Source of the DNA: Mycobacterium sp. 852013-50091_SCH5140682 | GTDB lineage: Bacteria; Actinomycetota; Actinomycetes; Mycobacteriales; Mycobacteriaceae | Direction: 5' to 3' | Length of the DNA: 64,000 bases | NCBI RefSeq assembly: GCF_001665685.1 | Contig: NZ_LZTB01000126.1 | Location: forward strand, 1 to 64,000 | Notes under the pieces: generated by a model | Databases searched by the model: none | The model's input: only the letters and a program-made list of their open reading frames with translations | Told to the model about the DNA's origin: nothing | Shown: positions 8,536 to 17,663 of the stretch, one piece after another | Position numbering within the stretch: the stretch's first letter is position 1 | Layout of the letters: each line of letters opens with the position of its first letter | Translations under genes and position numbers: made by a program

Positions 8536-10206
8536 ATGGCCCAGTGGCAGGCACTGCGGACGCGAGGAGCGCGACTCGCAGGGGCGGCGGTGGTGACACT
8601 GCTGGCCGCTGTCGGGGTGTCGGCCTGTGGGGGGAGCTCGGCCGACGCCATCGACTATGCGGTCGACGGCACCCTGCCCACCTACAACACGAACACCGTC
8701 GCCGGTGCGGCGTCGGCGGGGCCACAGGCCTTCGCGCGCACGCTGACCGGTTTCTCCTACCACGGACCTGACGGCCAGGTCGTCGCCGATCACGACTTCG
8801 GGTCGGTGTCGGTGGTGGGCCGCGCTCCGCTGGTGCTCGACTACGTCATCGACGACAAGGCCGTGTACTCGGACGGCAAGCCGATCACCTGTGACGATCT
8901 GGTGCTTGCCTGGGCGGCGCAGTCGGGCCGGTTCGCGGGCTTCGACGCGGCCAGCCAGGCCGGCTACCGCGACATCTCGACGGTGGATTGTGCGCCGGGG
9001 CAGAAGAAGGCCCGGGTGGCGTTCGCGCAGGACCGTCCGTTCGTCGACTACGCGCAGCTGTTCACCGCGACCTCGCTGATGCCGTCGCACGTCATCGCCG
9101 ATGAACTGGGGCTCGTCGAGGGCGGCGTCACCACCGCACTGCAGACCGGAGACACACCCACGGTCGACCGTATCGCCCAGGCGTGGAACACCACGTGGGA
9201 CCTCAAACCGGATGCGGACCTCAAGCACTTCCCGTCCTCGGGGCCGTACCGGCTCGACTCGGTGTCGCAGGACGGCGTCGTGACGCTGGCGGCCAACGAC
9301 AAGTGGTGGGGCGCCAAGCCCATCACGAACAAGGTCACGGTGTGGCCGCGGGGCGCCGACATCCAGGAGCGGGTCAACAAGGGCTCGTTCGACGTCGTCG
9401 ACATCGCGGCCGGGTCGTCGGGTGTGCTCAACCTGCCCGACGACTACGTCAGCAACGACACCCCGTCAGCGGGCATCGAGCAGTTGATCTTCGCGCCGGG
9501 AGGCCCGTTGGCGGCCACCCCGGCCCGGCGGGCGTTGGCGCTGTGCACGCCGCGTGACGTGATCGCCCGCAATGCCGTCATGCCCATCGCCAATTCACGG
9601 CTCAGTCCGGCCGCCGACGACGCGTTCGGGACCGCCGAGGGCGCCGCCGACGCGGGACAGTTCACCGTCGCCAACCCGGACGCCGCTCGCGCCGAGATCC
9701 ACAACCAGCCGCTAACCGTGCGCATCGGGTATCAGACACCGAATGCCCGGCTGGCCGCCACGGTCGGTGCGATCGCCAAAGCCTGCGCACCGGCCGGCAT
9801 CACGGTGCAGGACGCCGGCTCGGAAACCGCCGGACCGGTGGCGTTGCGCAACAACCAGTTCGACGTGCTGCTGGCCAGCACCGGCGGGGCGACGGGCAGC
9901 GGTTCGTCGGGATCCTCGGCGATGGACGCGTACGCCCTGCACGGCGGTAACGGCAACAACCTGCCGGGCTACAACAACGAGCGCGTCGACGGGATCATCG
10001 ATGCGCTGGCCGTCACGACCGACCCGAAGGAGCTGACGCGGCTGGTCGGGGAGGGCGCGCCGATCCTGTGGGGCGACATGCCGACGCTGCCGCTGTACCG
10101 ACAGCAGCGCACGGTGCTGACATCGACCAAGATGTACGCCGTGAGCAGCAATCCGACCCGCTGGGGTGCCGGCTGGAACATGGACCGTTGGAAGTTGTCG
10201 AAGTGA
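8536..10206 (+). CDS. ABC-type oligopeptide/solute-binding lipoprotein
   Basis: A 556-residue extracytoplasmic solute-binding protein of the DppA/OppA family (SBP_bac_5 fold), orthologous in position to M. tuberculosis Rv2585c. The N-terminus has a positively charged region, a hydrophobic stretch and a lipobox VSAC with the cysteine near residue 33, so it should be exported and lipid-anchored. The fold shows in the segments YAVDGTLPTYNTNT and the C-terminal NNLPGYNNERVD typical of the family. No permease or ATPase gene is adjacent, so it either works with a distant ABC complex or has been recruited to another role. It starts five bases after secF and overlaps apt at GTGA. Confidence 0.85.
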   Translation: MAQWQALRTRGARLAGAAVVTLLAAVGVSACGGSSADAIDYAVDGTLPTYNTNTVAGAASAGPQAFARTLTGFSYHGPDGQVVADHDFGSVSVVGRAPLVLDYVIDDKAVYSDGKPITCDDLVLAWAAQSGRFAGFDAASQAGYRDISTVDCAPGQKKARVAFAQDRPFVDYAQLFTATSLMPSHVIADELGLVEGGVTTALQTGDTPTVDRIAQAWNTTWDLKPDADLKHFPSSGPYRLDSVSQDGVVTLAANDKWWGAKPITNKVTVWPRGADIQERVNKGSFDVVDIAAGSSGVLNLPDDYVSNDTPSAGIEQLIFAPGGPLAATPARRALALCTPRDVIARNAVMPIANSRLSPAADDAFGTAEGAADAGQFTVANPDAARAEIHNQPLTVRIGYQTPNARLAATVGAIAKACAPAGITVQDAGSETAGPVALRNNQFDVLLASTGGATGSGSSGSSAMDAYALHGGNGNNLPGYNNERVDGIIDALAVTTDPKELTRLVGEGAPILWGDMPTLPLYRQQRTVLTSTKMYAVSSNPTRWGAGWNMDRWKLSK

Positions 10207-10754
10207 CCGGCGAGCACGAACGGCCTCAGATCTCCGATATTTCCCGACTCGTGGCATCGATGACCCGCGAGGTCGCCGATTTCCCGGAGCCCGGCGTGCA
10301 GTTCAAGGACCTGACGCCGCTGCTCGCCGACGCCGCCGGGCTCTGCGCGGTCACCGATGCGCTGGCCGCCAGCGCAGCCGGGGCCGACCTGGTCGCCGGC
10401 CTGGATGCGCGCGGTTTCCTACTGGGAGCGGCTGTCGCGACGCGCCTGGGTATCGGTGTGCTCGCCGTCCGCAAGGGCGGAAAACTGCCGCCGCCGGTGC
10501 ACAGCGCGACCTACCAGCTGGAATACGGCACGGCAACCCTGGAGATCCCCGCCGAGGGGATTGATATCGCCGGGCGCGACGTTGTGATCATCGACGATGT
10601 GCTGGCCACCGGCGGGACGCTGGGCGCGGCGGTCAAACTCCTGACGGCGAGCGGGGCCAGGGTGACCGGGGCCGCTGTGGTGCTGGAGTTGACCGAATTG
10701 CGTGGTCGCGGCGCGGTGGCACCCCTACCGGTTAGCAGCCTGCACACGGTCTGA
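10203..10754 (+). CDS. apt: Adenine phosphoribosyltransferase
   Basis: Salvages adenine to AMP using PRPP. The 183-residue protein carries the PRPP-binding loop VVIIDDVLATGGTL near residues 125-138, the adenine-proximal DARGFLLGAAVATRLG, and the family opening FPEPGVQFKDLTPLL. The GTG start at 10203 overlaps the stop of the preceding gene (GTGA). A longer in-frame reading begins at 10068 but lies inside the lipoprotein gene; the M. tuberculosis protein is annotated with a long N-terminus that may be a similar over-extension. Confidence 0.94.
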   Translation: MTGEHERPQISDISRLVASMTREVADFPEPGVQFKDLTPLLADAAGLCAVTDALAASAAGADLVAGLDARGFLLGAAVATRLGIGVLAVRKGGKLPPPVHSATYQLEYGTATLEIPAEGIDIAGRDVVIIDDVLATGGTLGAAVKLLTASGARVTGAAVVLELTELRGRGAVAPLPVSSLHTV

Positions 10755-10811
10755 GAGATATCCTCGAACTCTGGATGAACAGGTGGGGATGAACAGTAGG
10801 AGGTGACGGCG

Positions 10812-13151
10812 ATGGCCGACGATCCCGGTACCGGTCAAGCCGTGCAGTCTCCGCCCACGCTGCCCGCGCCAACCCCGGCCGACGTCGCCAAGAGCAGCGC
10901 GTCGCGTCGTGTGCGTGCTCGGTTGGCTCGACGGATGACGGCGCAGCGCAGTGCCGTGAACCCGGTGCTCGAGCCGTTGGTGGCGGTGCACCGCGAGATC
11001 TACCCGAAGGCCGACCTGCAGTTGCTGCAGCGCGCCTACGACGTCGCCGACAAGCGGCACGCCGATCAGATGCGCAAGTCCGGCGATCCGTACATCACCC
11101 ATCCGCTGGCGGTGGCCAACATCCTGGCCGAGCTCGGGATGGACACCACGACGCTGGTCGCCGCGCTGCTGCACGATACGGTCGAGGACACCGGCTACAC
11201 GCTGGAGGCGTTGACCGCCGAGTTCGGCAGCGAGGTCGGCCACCTGGTCGACGGGGTCACCAAACTCGACAAGGTGGTGCTCGGCTCGGCGGCCGAGGGC
11301 GAGACCATCCGCAAGATGATCATCGCGATGGCCCGCGATCCGCGGGTGCTGGTGATCAAGGTCGCCGACCGGTTGCACAACATGCGCACCATGCGCTTCC
11401 TGCCGCCGGAGAAGCAGGCCCGCAAGGCCCGTGAGACTCTGGAAGTCATTGCCCCCCTTGCTCATCGGCTGGGTATGGCGACGGTCAAGTGGGAACTGGA
11501 AGACCTGTCGTTCGCGATTCTGCACCCCAAGAAGTACGAGGAGATCGTGCGTCTGGTCGCCGACCGGGCGCCGTCGCGGGACACCTATCTCGCCAAGGTG
11601 CGGGCCGAGATCGGCGTGGCGCTTTCTGCCATGAAGATCAATGCGGTCGTCGAGGGCAGGCCCAAGCACTACTGGTCGATCTACCAGAAGATGATCGTCA
11701 AGGGGCGTGACTTCGACGACATCCATGACCTGGTCGGGGTGCGGATTCTCTGTGACGAGATCCGGGACTGTTATGCCGCGGTCGGTGTGGTGCACTCTCT
11801 GTGGCAGCCGATGGCGGGGCGCTTCAAGGACTACATCGCCCAACCGCGCTATGGCGTCTACCAGTCGCTGCACACCACCGTCGTCGGGCCGGAGGGCAAG
11901 CCGCTGGAGGTGCAGATCCGCACCCGCGACATGCACCGCACCGCCGAGTACGGCATCGCCGCGCACTGGCGGTACAAGGAAGCCAAGGGCCGCAACGGGG
12001 TTCCGCATCCGCACGCCTCGACCGAGATCGACGACATGGCCTGGATGCGCCAACTTCTCGACTGGCAGCGGGAGGCCGCCGACCCGGGCGAGTTCCTGGA
12101 GTCGCTGCGTTACGACCTTGCGGCGCAAGAGCTCTTCGTGTTCACCCCCAAGGGCGACGTGATCACCCTGCCGACCGGGTCCACCCCGGTGGACTTCGCC
12201 TACGCCGTGCACACGGAGGTGGGGCACCGCTGCATCGGCGCGCGGGTCAACGGCCGGCTGGTGGCGCTGGAACGCAAGCTCGAAAACGGGGAAGTGGTCG
12301 AGGTTTTCACTTCGAAGGCACCCAACGCCGGGCCCTCGCGGGACTGGCAGAGCTTCGTGGTGTCGCCCCGCGCCAAAGCCAAGATCCGCCAGTGGTTCGC
12401 CAAGGAACGCCGCGAGGAAGCTCTGGAGTCCGGCAAGGACGCCATTGTGCGAGAAGTCCGGCGTGGTGGACTTCCGTTGCAGCGCTTGATGACCGGCGAG
12501 ACCATGGGTGCGCTGGCCCGGGAGCTGCGCTACACCGACGTGTCGGCGCTCTACACCGCGGTCGGTGAGGGTCACGTCTCGGCGCGCCACGTCGTGCAAC
12601 GGCTGCTGGCGCAGTTCGGCGGTGACGACGCGGCCGAGGATGAGCTCGCCGAGCGGTCCACGCCTGCCAATATGCCGGTGCGGCAGCGCACCACCGACGA
12701 CACCGGTGTGGCTGTCCCGGGTGCTCCCGGCACGCTGACCAAGCTCGCCAAATGCTGCACGCCGGTACCCGGTGACACCATCATGGGTTTCGTGACCCGC
12801 GGCGGCGGAGTCAGCGTGCACCGCACCGACTGCACGAATGCGGCGTCGCTGCAAGAACAGTCGGAGCGCATCATCGATGTGCAGTGGGCGCCGTCACCGT
12901 CGTCGGTCTTCCTGGTGGCGATCCAGGTGGAGGCACTCGACCGGCACCGCCTGCTCTCCGATGTCACCCGGGTGTTGGCCGACGAGAAGGTCAACATCCT
13001 GTCGGCCTCGGTCACCACCTCCAACGACCGGGTGGCCATCAGCCGGTTCACGTTCGAGATGGGCGATCCGAAGCACCTGGGTCATCTGCTGAGCGTGGTG
13101 CGCAACGTCGAGGGCGTCTACGACGTGTACCGGGTCACCAGCGCGGCCTGA
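10812..13151 (+). CDS. relA: Bifunctional (p)ppGpp synthetase/hydrolase
   Basis: Makes and degrades the stringent-response alarmone. The 779 residues read, in order: HD hydrolase with HDTVEDTGY near 120; synthetase with PKHYWSIYQKMIVKGRDFDDI from about 282; TGS domain with LPTGSTPVDFAYAVHTEVGHR from about 455; a Cys-containing zinc-finger-like region with AKCCTPVPGD near 648; and a C-terminal ACT domain from about 697. Both catalytic halves look intact. ATG 10812 is preceded by AGGAGG with an eight-base spacer; a GTG at 10803 overlaps that ribosome site and is less likely. Gene order apt-relA is conserved in mycobacteria. Confidence 0.96.
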   Translation: MADDPGTGQAVQSPPTLPAPTPADVAKSSASRRVRARLARRMTAQRSAVNPVLEPLVAVHREIYPKADLQLLQRAYDVADKRHADQMRKSGDPYITHPLAVANILAELGMDTTTLVAALLHDTVEDTGYTLEALTAEFGSEVGHLVDGVTKLDKVVLGSAAEGETIRKMIIAMARDPRVLVIKVADRLHNMRTMRFLPPEKQARKARETLEVIAPLAHRLGMATVKWELEDLSFAILHPKKYEEIVRLVADRAPSRDTYLAKVRAEIGVALSAMKINAVVEGRPKHYWSIYQKMIVKGRDFDDIHDLVGVRILCDEIRDCYAAVGVVHSLWQPMAGRFKDYIAQPRYGVYQSLHTTVVGPEGKPLEVQIRTRDMHRTAEYGIAAHWRYKEAKGRNGVPHPHASTEIDDMAWMRQLLDWQREAADPGEFLESLRYDLAAQELFVFTPKGDVITLPTGSTPVDFAYAVHTEVGHRCIGARVNGRLVALERKLENGEVVEVFTSKAPNAGPSRDWQSFVVSPRAKAKIRQWFAKERREEALESGKDAIVREVRRGGLPLQRLMTGETMGALARELRYTDVSALYTAVGEGHVSARHVVQRLLAQFGGDDAAEDELAERSTPANMPVRQRTTDDTGVAVPGAPGTLTKLAKCCTPVPGDTIMGFVTRGGGVSVHRTDCTNAASLQEQSERIIDVQWAPSPSSVFLVAIQVEALDRHRLLSDVTRVLADEKVNILSASVTTSNDRVAISRFTFEMGDPKHLGHLLSVVRNVEGVYDVYRVTSAA

Positions 13152-13169
13152 TCGAGAAGGTATGCGCCT

Positions 13170-13202
13170 GGCGGTCAGGCGTCGACGTGACCGGTGACCG
13201 CC
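13170..13202 (+). terminator. Hairpin after relA
   Basis: A perfect 8-base inverted repeat (GGCGGTCA ... TGACCGCC) with a 17-base loop starts 18 bases past the relA stop. There is no U-tract, as is common for mycobacterial terminators. Confidence 0.45.
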
Positions 13203-13308
13203 GCTGAGGTGTCGGACAGCGCGCGGCCGCGTCTCCTTCGCTTGGCCGCGGCACTGGGCCACCGGAGCTGTGACCGTGAACACTAGGTAGCTCGGCAGAC
13301 GTGGCGAT

Positions 13309-13324
13309 ATGGAGAAACATCCAT
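13309..13324. promoter_or_regulatory. Operator-like site 1 of the PucR locus
   Basis: ATGGAGAAACATCCAT: a perfect 5-6-5 inverted repeat (ATGGA/TCCAT). It matches the second site 32 bases downstream at 15 of 16 positions and shares the ten-base core AAACATCCAT with a site in the pucR-permease intergenic region. Confidence 0.65.
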
Positions 13325-13338
13325 CGGATGTGCTGCGA

Positions 13339-13358
13339 CAATGGAGAAACAACCATTG
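13339..13358. promoter_or_regulatory. Operator-like site 2 of the PucR locus
   Basis: A perfect 6-8-6 inverted repeat, CAATGG-AGAAACAA-CCATTG. Its centre is 32 bases from that of site 1, about three helical turns, so proteins bound at both would face the same side. It lies 34 bases upstream of the DUF1989 gene start. Confidence 0.65.
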
Positions 13359-13392
13359 GGCGGGGGCGTCTGCGTCGCTTGAATGGCGAGCT

Positions 13393-14010
13393 ATGGACTT
13401 GATGAACACGACAAGCAGAACCACGGTGCCCGCGGGTTCCGGCCGGGCGGTGTCCCTGCGGCAGGGGGATCGGGTGCGGGTGATCGATGTCGAAGGCGGC
13501 CAGGTCGGCGACGTATTCGCCTATGCGGCTGGAGATTTCACCGAGTATCTGAGCGCGTCACATACCCGCACGACAACCGGACGGTTGTTTCCCGAGGTGG
13601 GGGAGCACTTCGTCACCAACCGGCGCAGGCCGATCCTGGCATTGGCGGGCGATACCTCGCCGGGCATCCACGACATGCTGATCGCCGCATGTGACCCCGA
13701 ACGCTATCGTGCCCTCGGGGTGACAGATCATCCGTCCTGCGCGGTGAATCTACGAAATGCCCTGGGACGGCTGGGTTTGCGCACCGATGATGTCCCCCAG
13801 CCGGTGAACGTGTTCATGAACATCCCGGTTGCCGACGGCGGTGCGCTGTCGTGGTTGCCCGCCGTGAGCCGGCCGGGCGACGCCGTCGAGTTCGAAGCGG
13901 TCATGGACTGTGTGGTGGTCGTGTCGGCGTGCCCCATGGATCTCAACGGCATCAACGGGCATCGCCCCACGCCGCTCGTCATCGAACTGATCAAGGAGAA
14001 CAACGCATGA
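13393..14010 (+). CDS. DUF1989 (urea carboxylase-associated) family protein
   Basis: A 205-residue protein of the DUF1989 family, once called urea carboxylase-associated proteins. Some members have been shown to form carboxyguanidine deiminase (CgdAB), which suggests amidine or ureide hydrolysis here, but no guanidine carboxylase is nearby. Family features visible are VEGGQVGDVFAY near 35, HTRTTTGRLFP, and the C-terminal CPMDLNGING. A cysteine in DHPSCAVNLRNAL and one in SACPMDL are candidate catalytic or metal residues. It is first in a three-gene operon with ATGA overlap to the next gene. ATG 13393 was chosen; 13402 is an alternative three codons in. An ORF extension back to 13309 would run through both operator sites and is rejected. 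Confidence 0.85.
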   Translation: MDLMNTTSRTTVPAGSGRAVSLRQGDRVRVIDVEGGQVGDVFAYAAGDFTEYLSASHTRTTTGRLFPEVGEHFVTNRRRPILALAGDTSPGIHDMLIAACDPERYRALGVTDHPSCAVNLRNALGRLGLRTDDVPQPVNVFMNIPVADGGALSWLPAVSRPGDAVEFEAVMDCVVVVSACPMDLNGINGHRPTPLVIELIKENNA

Positions 14011-15134
14011 CCACCCATCCCACGCAGACGGGCCATCCCGCGCTGAGCGCGGTGCAGATCGGCGCTCTGAGTCTGACGAATCGGCTTGCCGTCGCGCCGA
14101 TGACCAGAGTGTCGGCCGCGCCGGACGGTACCCCGACCGGGGCGATGGCCGACTACTACACCGAGTTCGCGCGTGGCAGTTTCGGTTTGGTGATCACCGA
14201 GGGTGTCTACACCGACAGCAGCCACAGTCAGGGCTATCTCAACCAGCCCGGCCTTGCCGCCGAGAGCCACGTGGCGGGTTGGCGCCGCGTAACGGGTGCG
14301 GTGCATGCCGCAGGTGCCCCGATCGTGGCCCAACTCATGCACGCCGGAGCGTTGTCGCAGGGCAACTCCTACGGTGCTGGCACCATCGCGCCGTCAGCCG
14401 TGCGCCCGCGCGGCGCGATGCTCGAGGAATATGGCGGTTCGGGCCCGTGGCCCACGCCGCGCGAGATGGACTCCGGTGACCTCGTGGCAGTGGTCGCCGG
14501 GTTCGTCGCTGCCGCGGAACGCGCCCGAGCCGCCGGCTTCGATGGCGTCGAAATCCATGCGGCGAACGGGTATCTGCTCGATCAGTTCCTCACGACCTAC
14601 ACGAACTGCCGAACCGACGGCTACGGCGGCGGTGTGCAGAACCGGATTCGGTTGACTGCAGAGGTTCTGGCGGCGGTCAGGGCTCGGGTCGGGACGGATT
14701 TCCTGATCGGGGTGCGGCTGTCGCAGACCAAGGTCAACGATTTCGGGTATCGCTGGCCGGGAAGGGCCGCGGACGCCGAGGTGATCTTCTCTGCCCTGCG
14801 TGACGCCGGTGCGGATTATCTGCACATCGCCAGCGAGGGCCGCGATTTCATCGAGACCGCGCGGTTGGGCGACGGGCGCACCATCACCGCGGTGGCGCGA
14901 GAGGTGACCGGGCTGCCGGTGATGGCCAACGGCGGGATGCACGACCACGGGCAGGCGGCCGACGTGCTCGAGGGCGGGCATGCCGACCTGGTGTCGGTCG
15001 GCCGCGGGGCGTTGTCCAACCCTGATCTCCCGCAGCGCCTCTCGGCAGGCGAGCCGCTGAACCCGTTCGATCACGGCATGCTCGCGCCGATGGCGACGAT
15101 CGCCAACGCCCATGCCTGGCGGGCCGGCCGGTGA
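14007..15134 (+). CDS. Old-yellow-enzyme family NADH:flavin oxidoreductase
   Basis: A 375-residue FMN-dependent TIM barrel of the OYE/NemA type, which reduces activated C=C bonds or nitro groups with NAD(P)H. Signature motifs are LAVAPMTRVSA near 30, AQLMHAGALS near 108, the substrate-binding pair His/Asn in EIHAANGYLLDQFL near 182, and the phosphate-binding end VMANGGM and VSVGRGALSNP. Starts at ATGA over the DUF1989 stop and ends in GTGA with the deacetylase, so the three are surely one transcript. In this context a reductive step on an unsaturated ring or side chain of a nitrogen compound is plausible, but the substrate is unknown. Confidence 0.9.
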   Translation: MTTHPTQTGHPALSAVQIGALSLTNRLAVAPMTRVSAAPDGTPTGAMADYYTEFARGSFGLVITEGVYTDSSHSQGYLNQPGLAAESHVAGWRRVTGAVHAAGAPIVAQLMHAGALSQGNSYGAGTIAPSAVRPRGAMLEEYGGSGPWPTPREMDSGDLVAVVAGFVAAAERARAAGFDGVEIHAANGYLLDQFLTTYTNCRTDGYGGGVQNRIRLTAEVLAAVRARVGTDFLIGVRLSQTKVNDFGYRWPGRAADAEVIFSALRDAGADYLHIASEGRDFIETARLGDGRTITAVAREVTGLPVMANGGMHDHGQAADVLEGGHADLVSVGRGALSNPDLPQRLSAGEPLNPFDHGMLAPMATIANAHAWRAGR

Positions 15135-15997
15135 CGGCCCCATGGCACCGCGGCGCGCGTGCGGTGGCCACGTTGACCTTCGACGTCGACGCGGAGACGC
15201 CGATCCTCGCGGAAGGGCATCGCTACGGCACGCACATGATGGCGATGTCGCACCAGTCCTACGGGCCGGATGTCGGCGTGCCCCGTATACTGGATCTGCT
15301 CGACGAATTAGCTGTTCCCGCAACCTTTTTCGTTCCGGGCTGGGTTGCCGAACACCGGCCTGAGCTGGCGGCGTCGATCGTCGATCGCGGGCACGAGGTT
15401 GCCCACCACTCCTACAGCCACCGGTCGCCGGTGGCGATGACCGCCGCTGAGGAGCGTGCCGATTTCGAACGGGCGCTGGCGGTGTTCGCGGCTCAGGGCA
15501 TCGACATCGCCGGTCACCGTGCCGCGATGTGGGGCGCCAGTTGGCAGACGCCGGGGCTCATCGCCGAACACGGCCTGCGCTACGACTCGTCGCTCATGGG
15601 TGACGACCGGCCATACCGGCTCGCGACCGATGCCGGGCCCATCGTGGAGCTGCCGGTTCACTGGTCGCTGGACGACTGGGAGCAGTACGCCTACCTGCCC
15701 GAACCGCACATCGGTTCGGTGATCGAATCTCCGGTGAAGGTCGCCGAGATGTGGCGCGCGGAGCTGGACGGCATGCGGCACTATCGATGCCTGTTCAATC
15801 TCTGTGTCCACCCGTTCCTTTCGGGTCGCCCGGGTCGGATGCTGGCACTACGCGGATTCATCGAGTACGCGCTGCAGTGTGGTGACGTGCAGTTTGCCCG
15901 CTGCCGCGAGGTCGCCGACGCGGTGTGCGCGGACCCGACGATCGAACCGCGCACGGTGACACCGCCGTTCGTCGACCCTGCCGTCTATCCGGCGTAG
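15131..15997 (+). CDS. NodB-like polysaccharide deacetylase / PuuE-type amidohydrolase
   Basis: A 288-residue metal-dependent hydrolase of the NodB fold. The metal aspartates appear as TFDVDAET near residue 16 and the histidine pair as HEVAHHSYSH near 93. The lack of a signal peptide and the variant first motif (FDVDAE rather than FDDG) set it apart from secreted chitin or peptidoglycan deacetylases and bring it closer to the cytosolic branch that includes the allantoinase PuuE. Being in an operon with a DUF1989 protein and next to a PucR regulator and an NCS1 permease supports hydrolysis of a cyclic amide or ureide. The substrate is inferred only by context. Confidence 0.8.
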   Translation: MTAPWHRGARAVATLTFDVDAETPILAEGHRYGTHMMAMSHQSYGPDVGVPRILDLLDELAVPATFFVPGWVAEHRPELAASIVDRGHEVAHHSYSHRSPVAMTAAEERADFERALAVFAAQGIDIAGHRAAMWGASWQTPGLIAEHGLRYDSSLMGDDRPYRLATDAGPIVELPVHWSLDDWEQYAYLPEPHIGSVIESPVKVAEMWRAELDGMRHYRCLFNLCVHPFLSGRPGRMLALRGFIEYALQCGDVQFARCREVADAVCADPTIEPRTVTPPFVDPAVYPA

Positions 15998-16001
15998 CCC
16001 G

Positions 16002-17555
16002 TCAACTCAGCGCGTCGGCCTCCAACGCCAGGAACAGGTCGACGCGGTCCTCCAGGCGGGTGACGTCGCGGCCCGTCAGCTCGTTGATGCGGGCGACGCG
16101 GTTGCGCAGCGTGTTGACGTGGACGTAGAGCGCCGCGGCTGTCTTGGCCCAGTGCCCGTCGTTGCCGAGAAACGTCCGCAGCGTTCGTAGCAGCTCGGTG
16201 CCGTGCTGTTCGTCATGTATGCGCAGGGGACCCAGGATGTCGTCGGCGAAACGGCGCAGCACCGATCGGTCGTGCAGGCCAAGCAGCATGCGGTGGGTGC
16301 CCACGTCGGCGTAGGTGCCGACGCGGGATTCGGTTGAGCGGCGCCACATTACGTGGCAGACCTCTCTGGCCCGGATCAACGGGTCGCGCAGCCCGGTGGC
16401 GTCGGCCGCCAGGTCTCCGATGCCCACCACGGTGCGGTCGGCGGGGAACCGCGCGGCCAGGGCCTGGATCAAGTGTTCGGCCAGAGGCACCAGGCTTGCG
16501 GAGTCCTGGTGCCAGCCGAACACCACGACGGTGTCCTGGCTGCCGGGTACCACCACGGCCGCAATGCCGCGTTGGCTGAAGAACGCCTCGATCTCGTCGG
16601 TCGAGCCTGGCGGCCGCAGTTCGTCGTTGCCGACCACCACGGTGTAGACAGCCAACGGCGCCGACGGGTCAATGCCGAACGCGCGCAATCGTTCCGAGAC
16701 CTCACGAGCGCGCGCCGTGCCGGACAGCACCATCTCGAGCAGTTCACTGGAAAAGCGTGATTCGATCGCCTGCAGCGCCTGCTGGCGGGTGACTTCGAGG
16801 CTGAGGTAACGCGCCGCCTGCTCGAGTGCGTCTCGTTCGGCCGGCCGCAGCGCCGCCAGCGGCCGCAGACAGAACAAGCCGGCGTCGATATCGCCCATCG
16901 CGCCCTCGACGAGATAGACCGCAGCGGTGCCGATTCCGGGCACGTCGAGTTCCAGCGGCGGTGGGTGCCGGTTCAGGGCGTCGGCGGCGACGTGGATCTG
17001 GGCGTCGTCGACTACGGTGCCCGCCAGATGCCGACCCATGCGGTCGACCACCAGGAGCGGCAGATCATGATCGCGGCGGAGCACGTCGAGGATGCCTTGG
17101 GCGCCGCCGCCTCTGGAGATCGAACTCGCCAGCGCGTTGCCTCGACGCACCAGCCGGGACAGGGCTGACTGGCGGGCCTCGGTCTGCATCCGGGCGGCGG
17201 CCTGGGTGATGGCCGTGAACGGCACGGCGATGGACACCGTCGCCAGCGGCAACTCGGCGGCCGCGCAGGCATCGACGAGATCTTGTGGGGCCCTTGGTGT
17301 CTGCTCTGTCAGGCCGTAGATCAGGCCCGATGCCCGGGCTCGTTGCAGGGCGGCGACGAAGTCAACGGACCTGACCGTGCTGTGCCAAAGGCCGTTGGTC
17401 AGAACCAGTTCCGTCGCGCGGATGTACGGCGAGGGGTCGGGCAGCTCGGTGTTGTGCAGCCACAGCACCTCGCGATCGAGGGCGCCCGGCGGGCCGGACA
17501 CCAGCAGCGTCAACTCCAGTGTCCTGTCGTCGATCAGCGCGCCCAGGCTCAACAT
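16002..17555 (-). CDS. PucR-family transcriptional regulator
   Basis: A 517-residue regulator with an N-terminal PucR ligand domain (opening LSLGALIDDRTLELTLLVSG) and a C-terminal helix-turn-helix of the HTH_30 type, seen in LGNDGHWAKTAAALYVHVNT and LRNRVARINELTGRD near 465-495. PucR proteins control purine and ureide catabolism. The start is placed at ATG 17555; a TTG at 17573 in frame would put codons inside an operator-like site. No ribosome site precedes the ATG, so it may be leaderless. It is divergent from the permease gene and converges on the deacetylase operon with a four-base gap. Confidence 0.88.
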   Translation of the reverse strand: MLSLGALIDDRTLELTLLVSGPPGALDREVLWLHNTELPDPSPYIRATELVLTNGLWHSTVRSVDFVAALQRARASGLIYGLTEQTPRAPQDLVDACAAAELPLATVSIAVPFTAITQAAARMQTEARQSALSRLVRRGNALASSISRGGGAQGILDVLRRDHDLPLLVVDRMGRHLAGTVVDDAQIHVAADALNRHPPPLELDVPGIGTAAVYLVEGAMGDIDAGLFCLRPLAALRPAERDALEQAARYLSLEVTRQQALQAIESRFSSELLEMVLSGTARAREVSERLRAFGIDPSAPLAVYTVVVGNDELRPPGSTDEIEAFFSQRGIAAVVVPGSQDTVVVFGWHQDSASLVPLAEHLIQALAARFPADRTVVGIGDLAADATGLRDPLIRAREVCHVMWRRSTESRVGTYADVGTHRMLLGLHDRSVLRRFADDILGPLRIHDEQHGTELLRTLRTFLGNDGHWAKTAAALYVHVNTLRNRVARINELTGRDVTRLEDRVDLFLALEADALS

Positions 17556-17557
17556 TG

Positions 17558-17573
17558 GTGTGCATACATCCAA
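17558..17573. promoter_or_regulatory. Operator-like site 4 at the pucR start
   Basis: GTGTGCATACATCCAA matches site 3 (read on the minus strand) at 12 of 16 positions and ends in the same ACATCCA core as sites 1 and 3. It abuts the pucR ATG, as expected for autoregulation. An overlapping ATTGG ... CCAAT repeat spans 17554-17574. Confidence 0.5.
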
Positions 17574-17588
17574 TCGTGTTGGTAGATC

Positions 17589-17604
17589 ATGGATGTTTAT
17601 ACAC
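17589..17604. promoter_or_regulatory. Operator-like site 3 between pucR and the permease gene
   Basis: On the minus strand this reads GTGTATAAACATCCAT, sharing the last ten bases exactly with site 1 upstream of the DUF1989 operon (13 of 16 overall). Its centre is 31 bases from site 4, nearly the same phasing as sites 1 and 2. Confidence 0.6.
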
Positions 17605-17663
17605 TCGTTGAGCCGTGTCGGCGGTGTTTCGATGAGCGGAATCCGCTACCTGAGGAGCCCCGC

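Noticed and set aside
10725..12854. 709-codon open frame antisense to relA
   Set aside because: It mirrors the codon pattern of relA and has low-complexity, Arg/His/Gly-rich translation with no domain; typical of antisense open frames in high-GC DNA.
13309..13392. N-terminal extension of the DUF1989 protein from ATG 13309
   Set aside because: It would translate both operator-like repeats and adds residues not matching the family.
17554..17574. ATTGG-N11-CCAAT as the PucR operator
   Set aside because: Its spacing differs from the repeats upstream of the DUF1989 operon; the AAACATCCAT-type alignment fits all four sites better.
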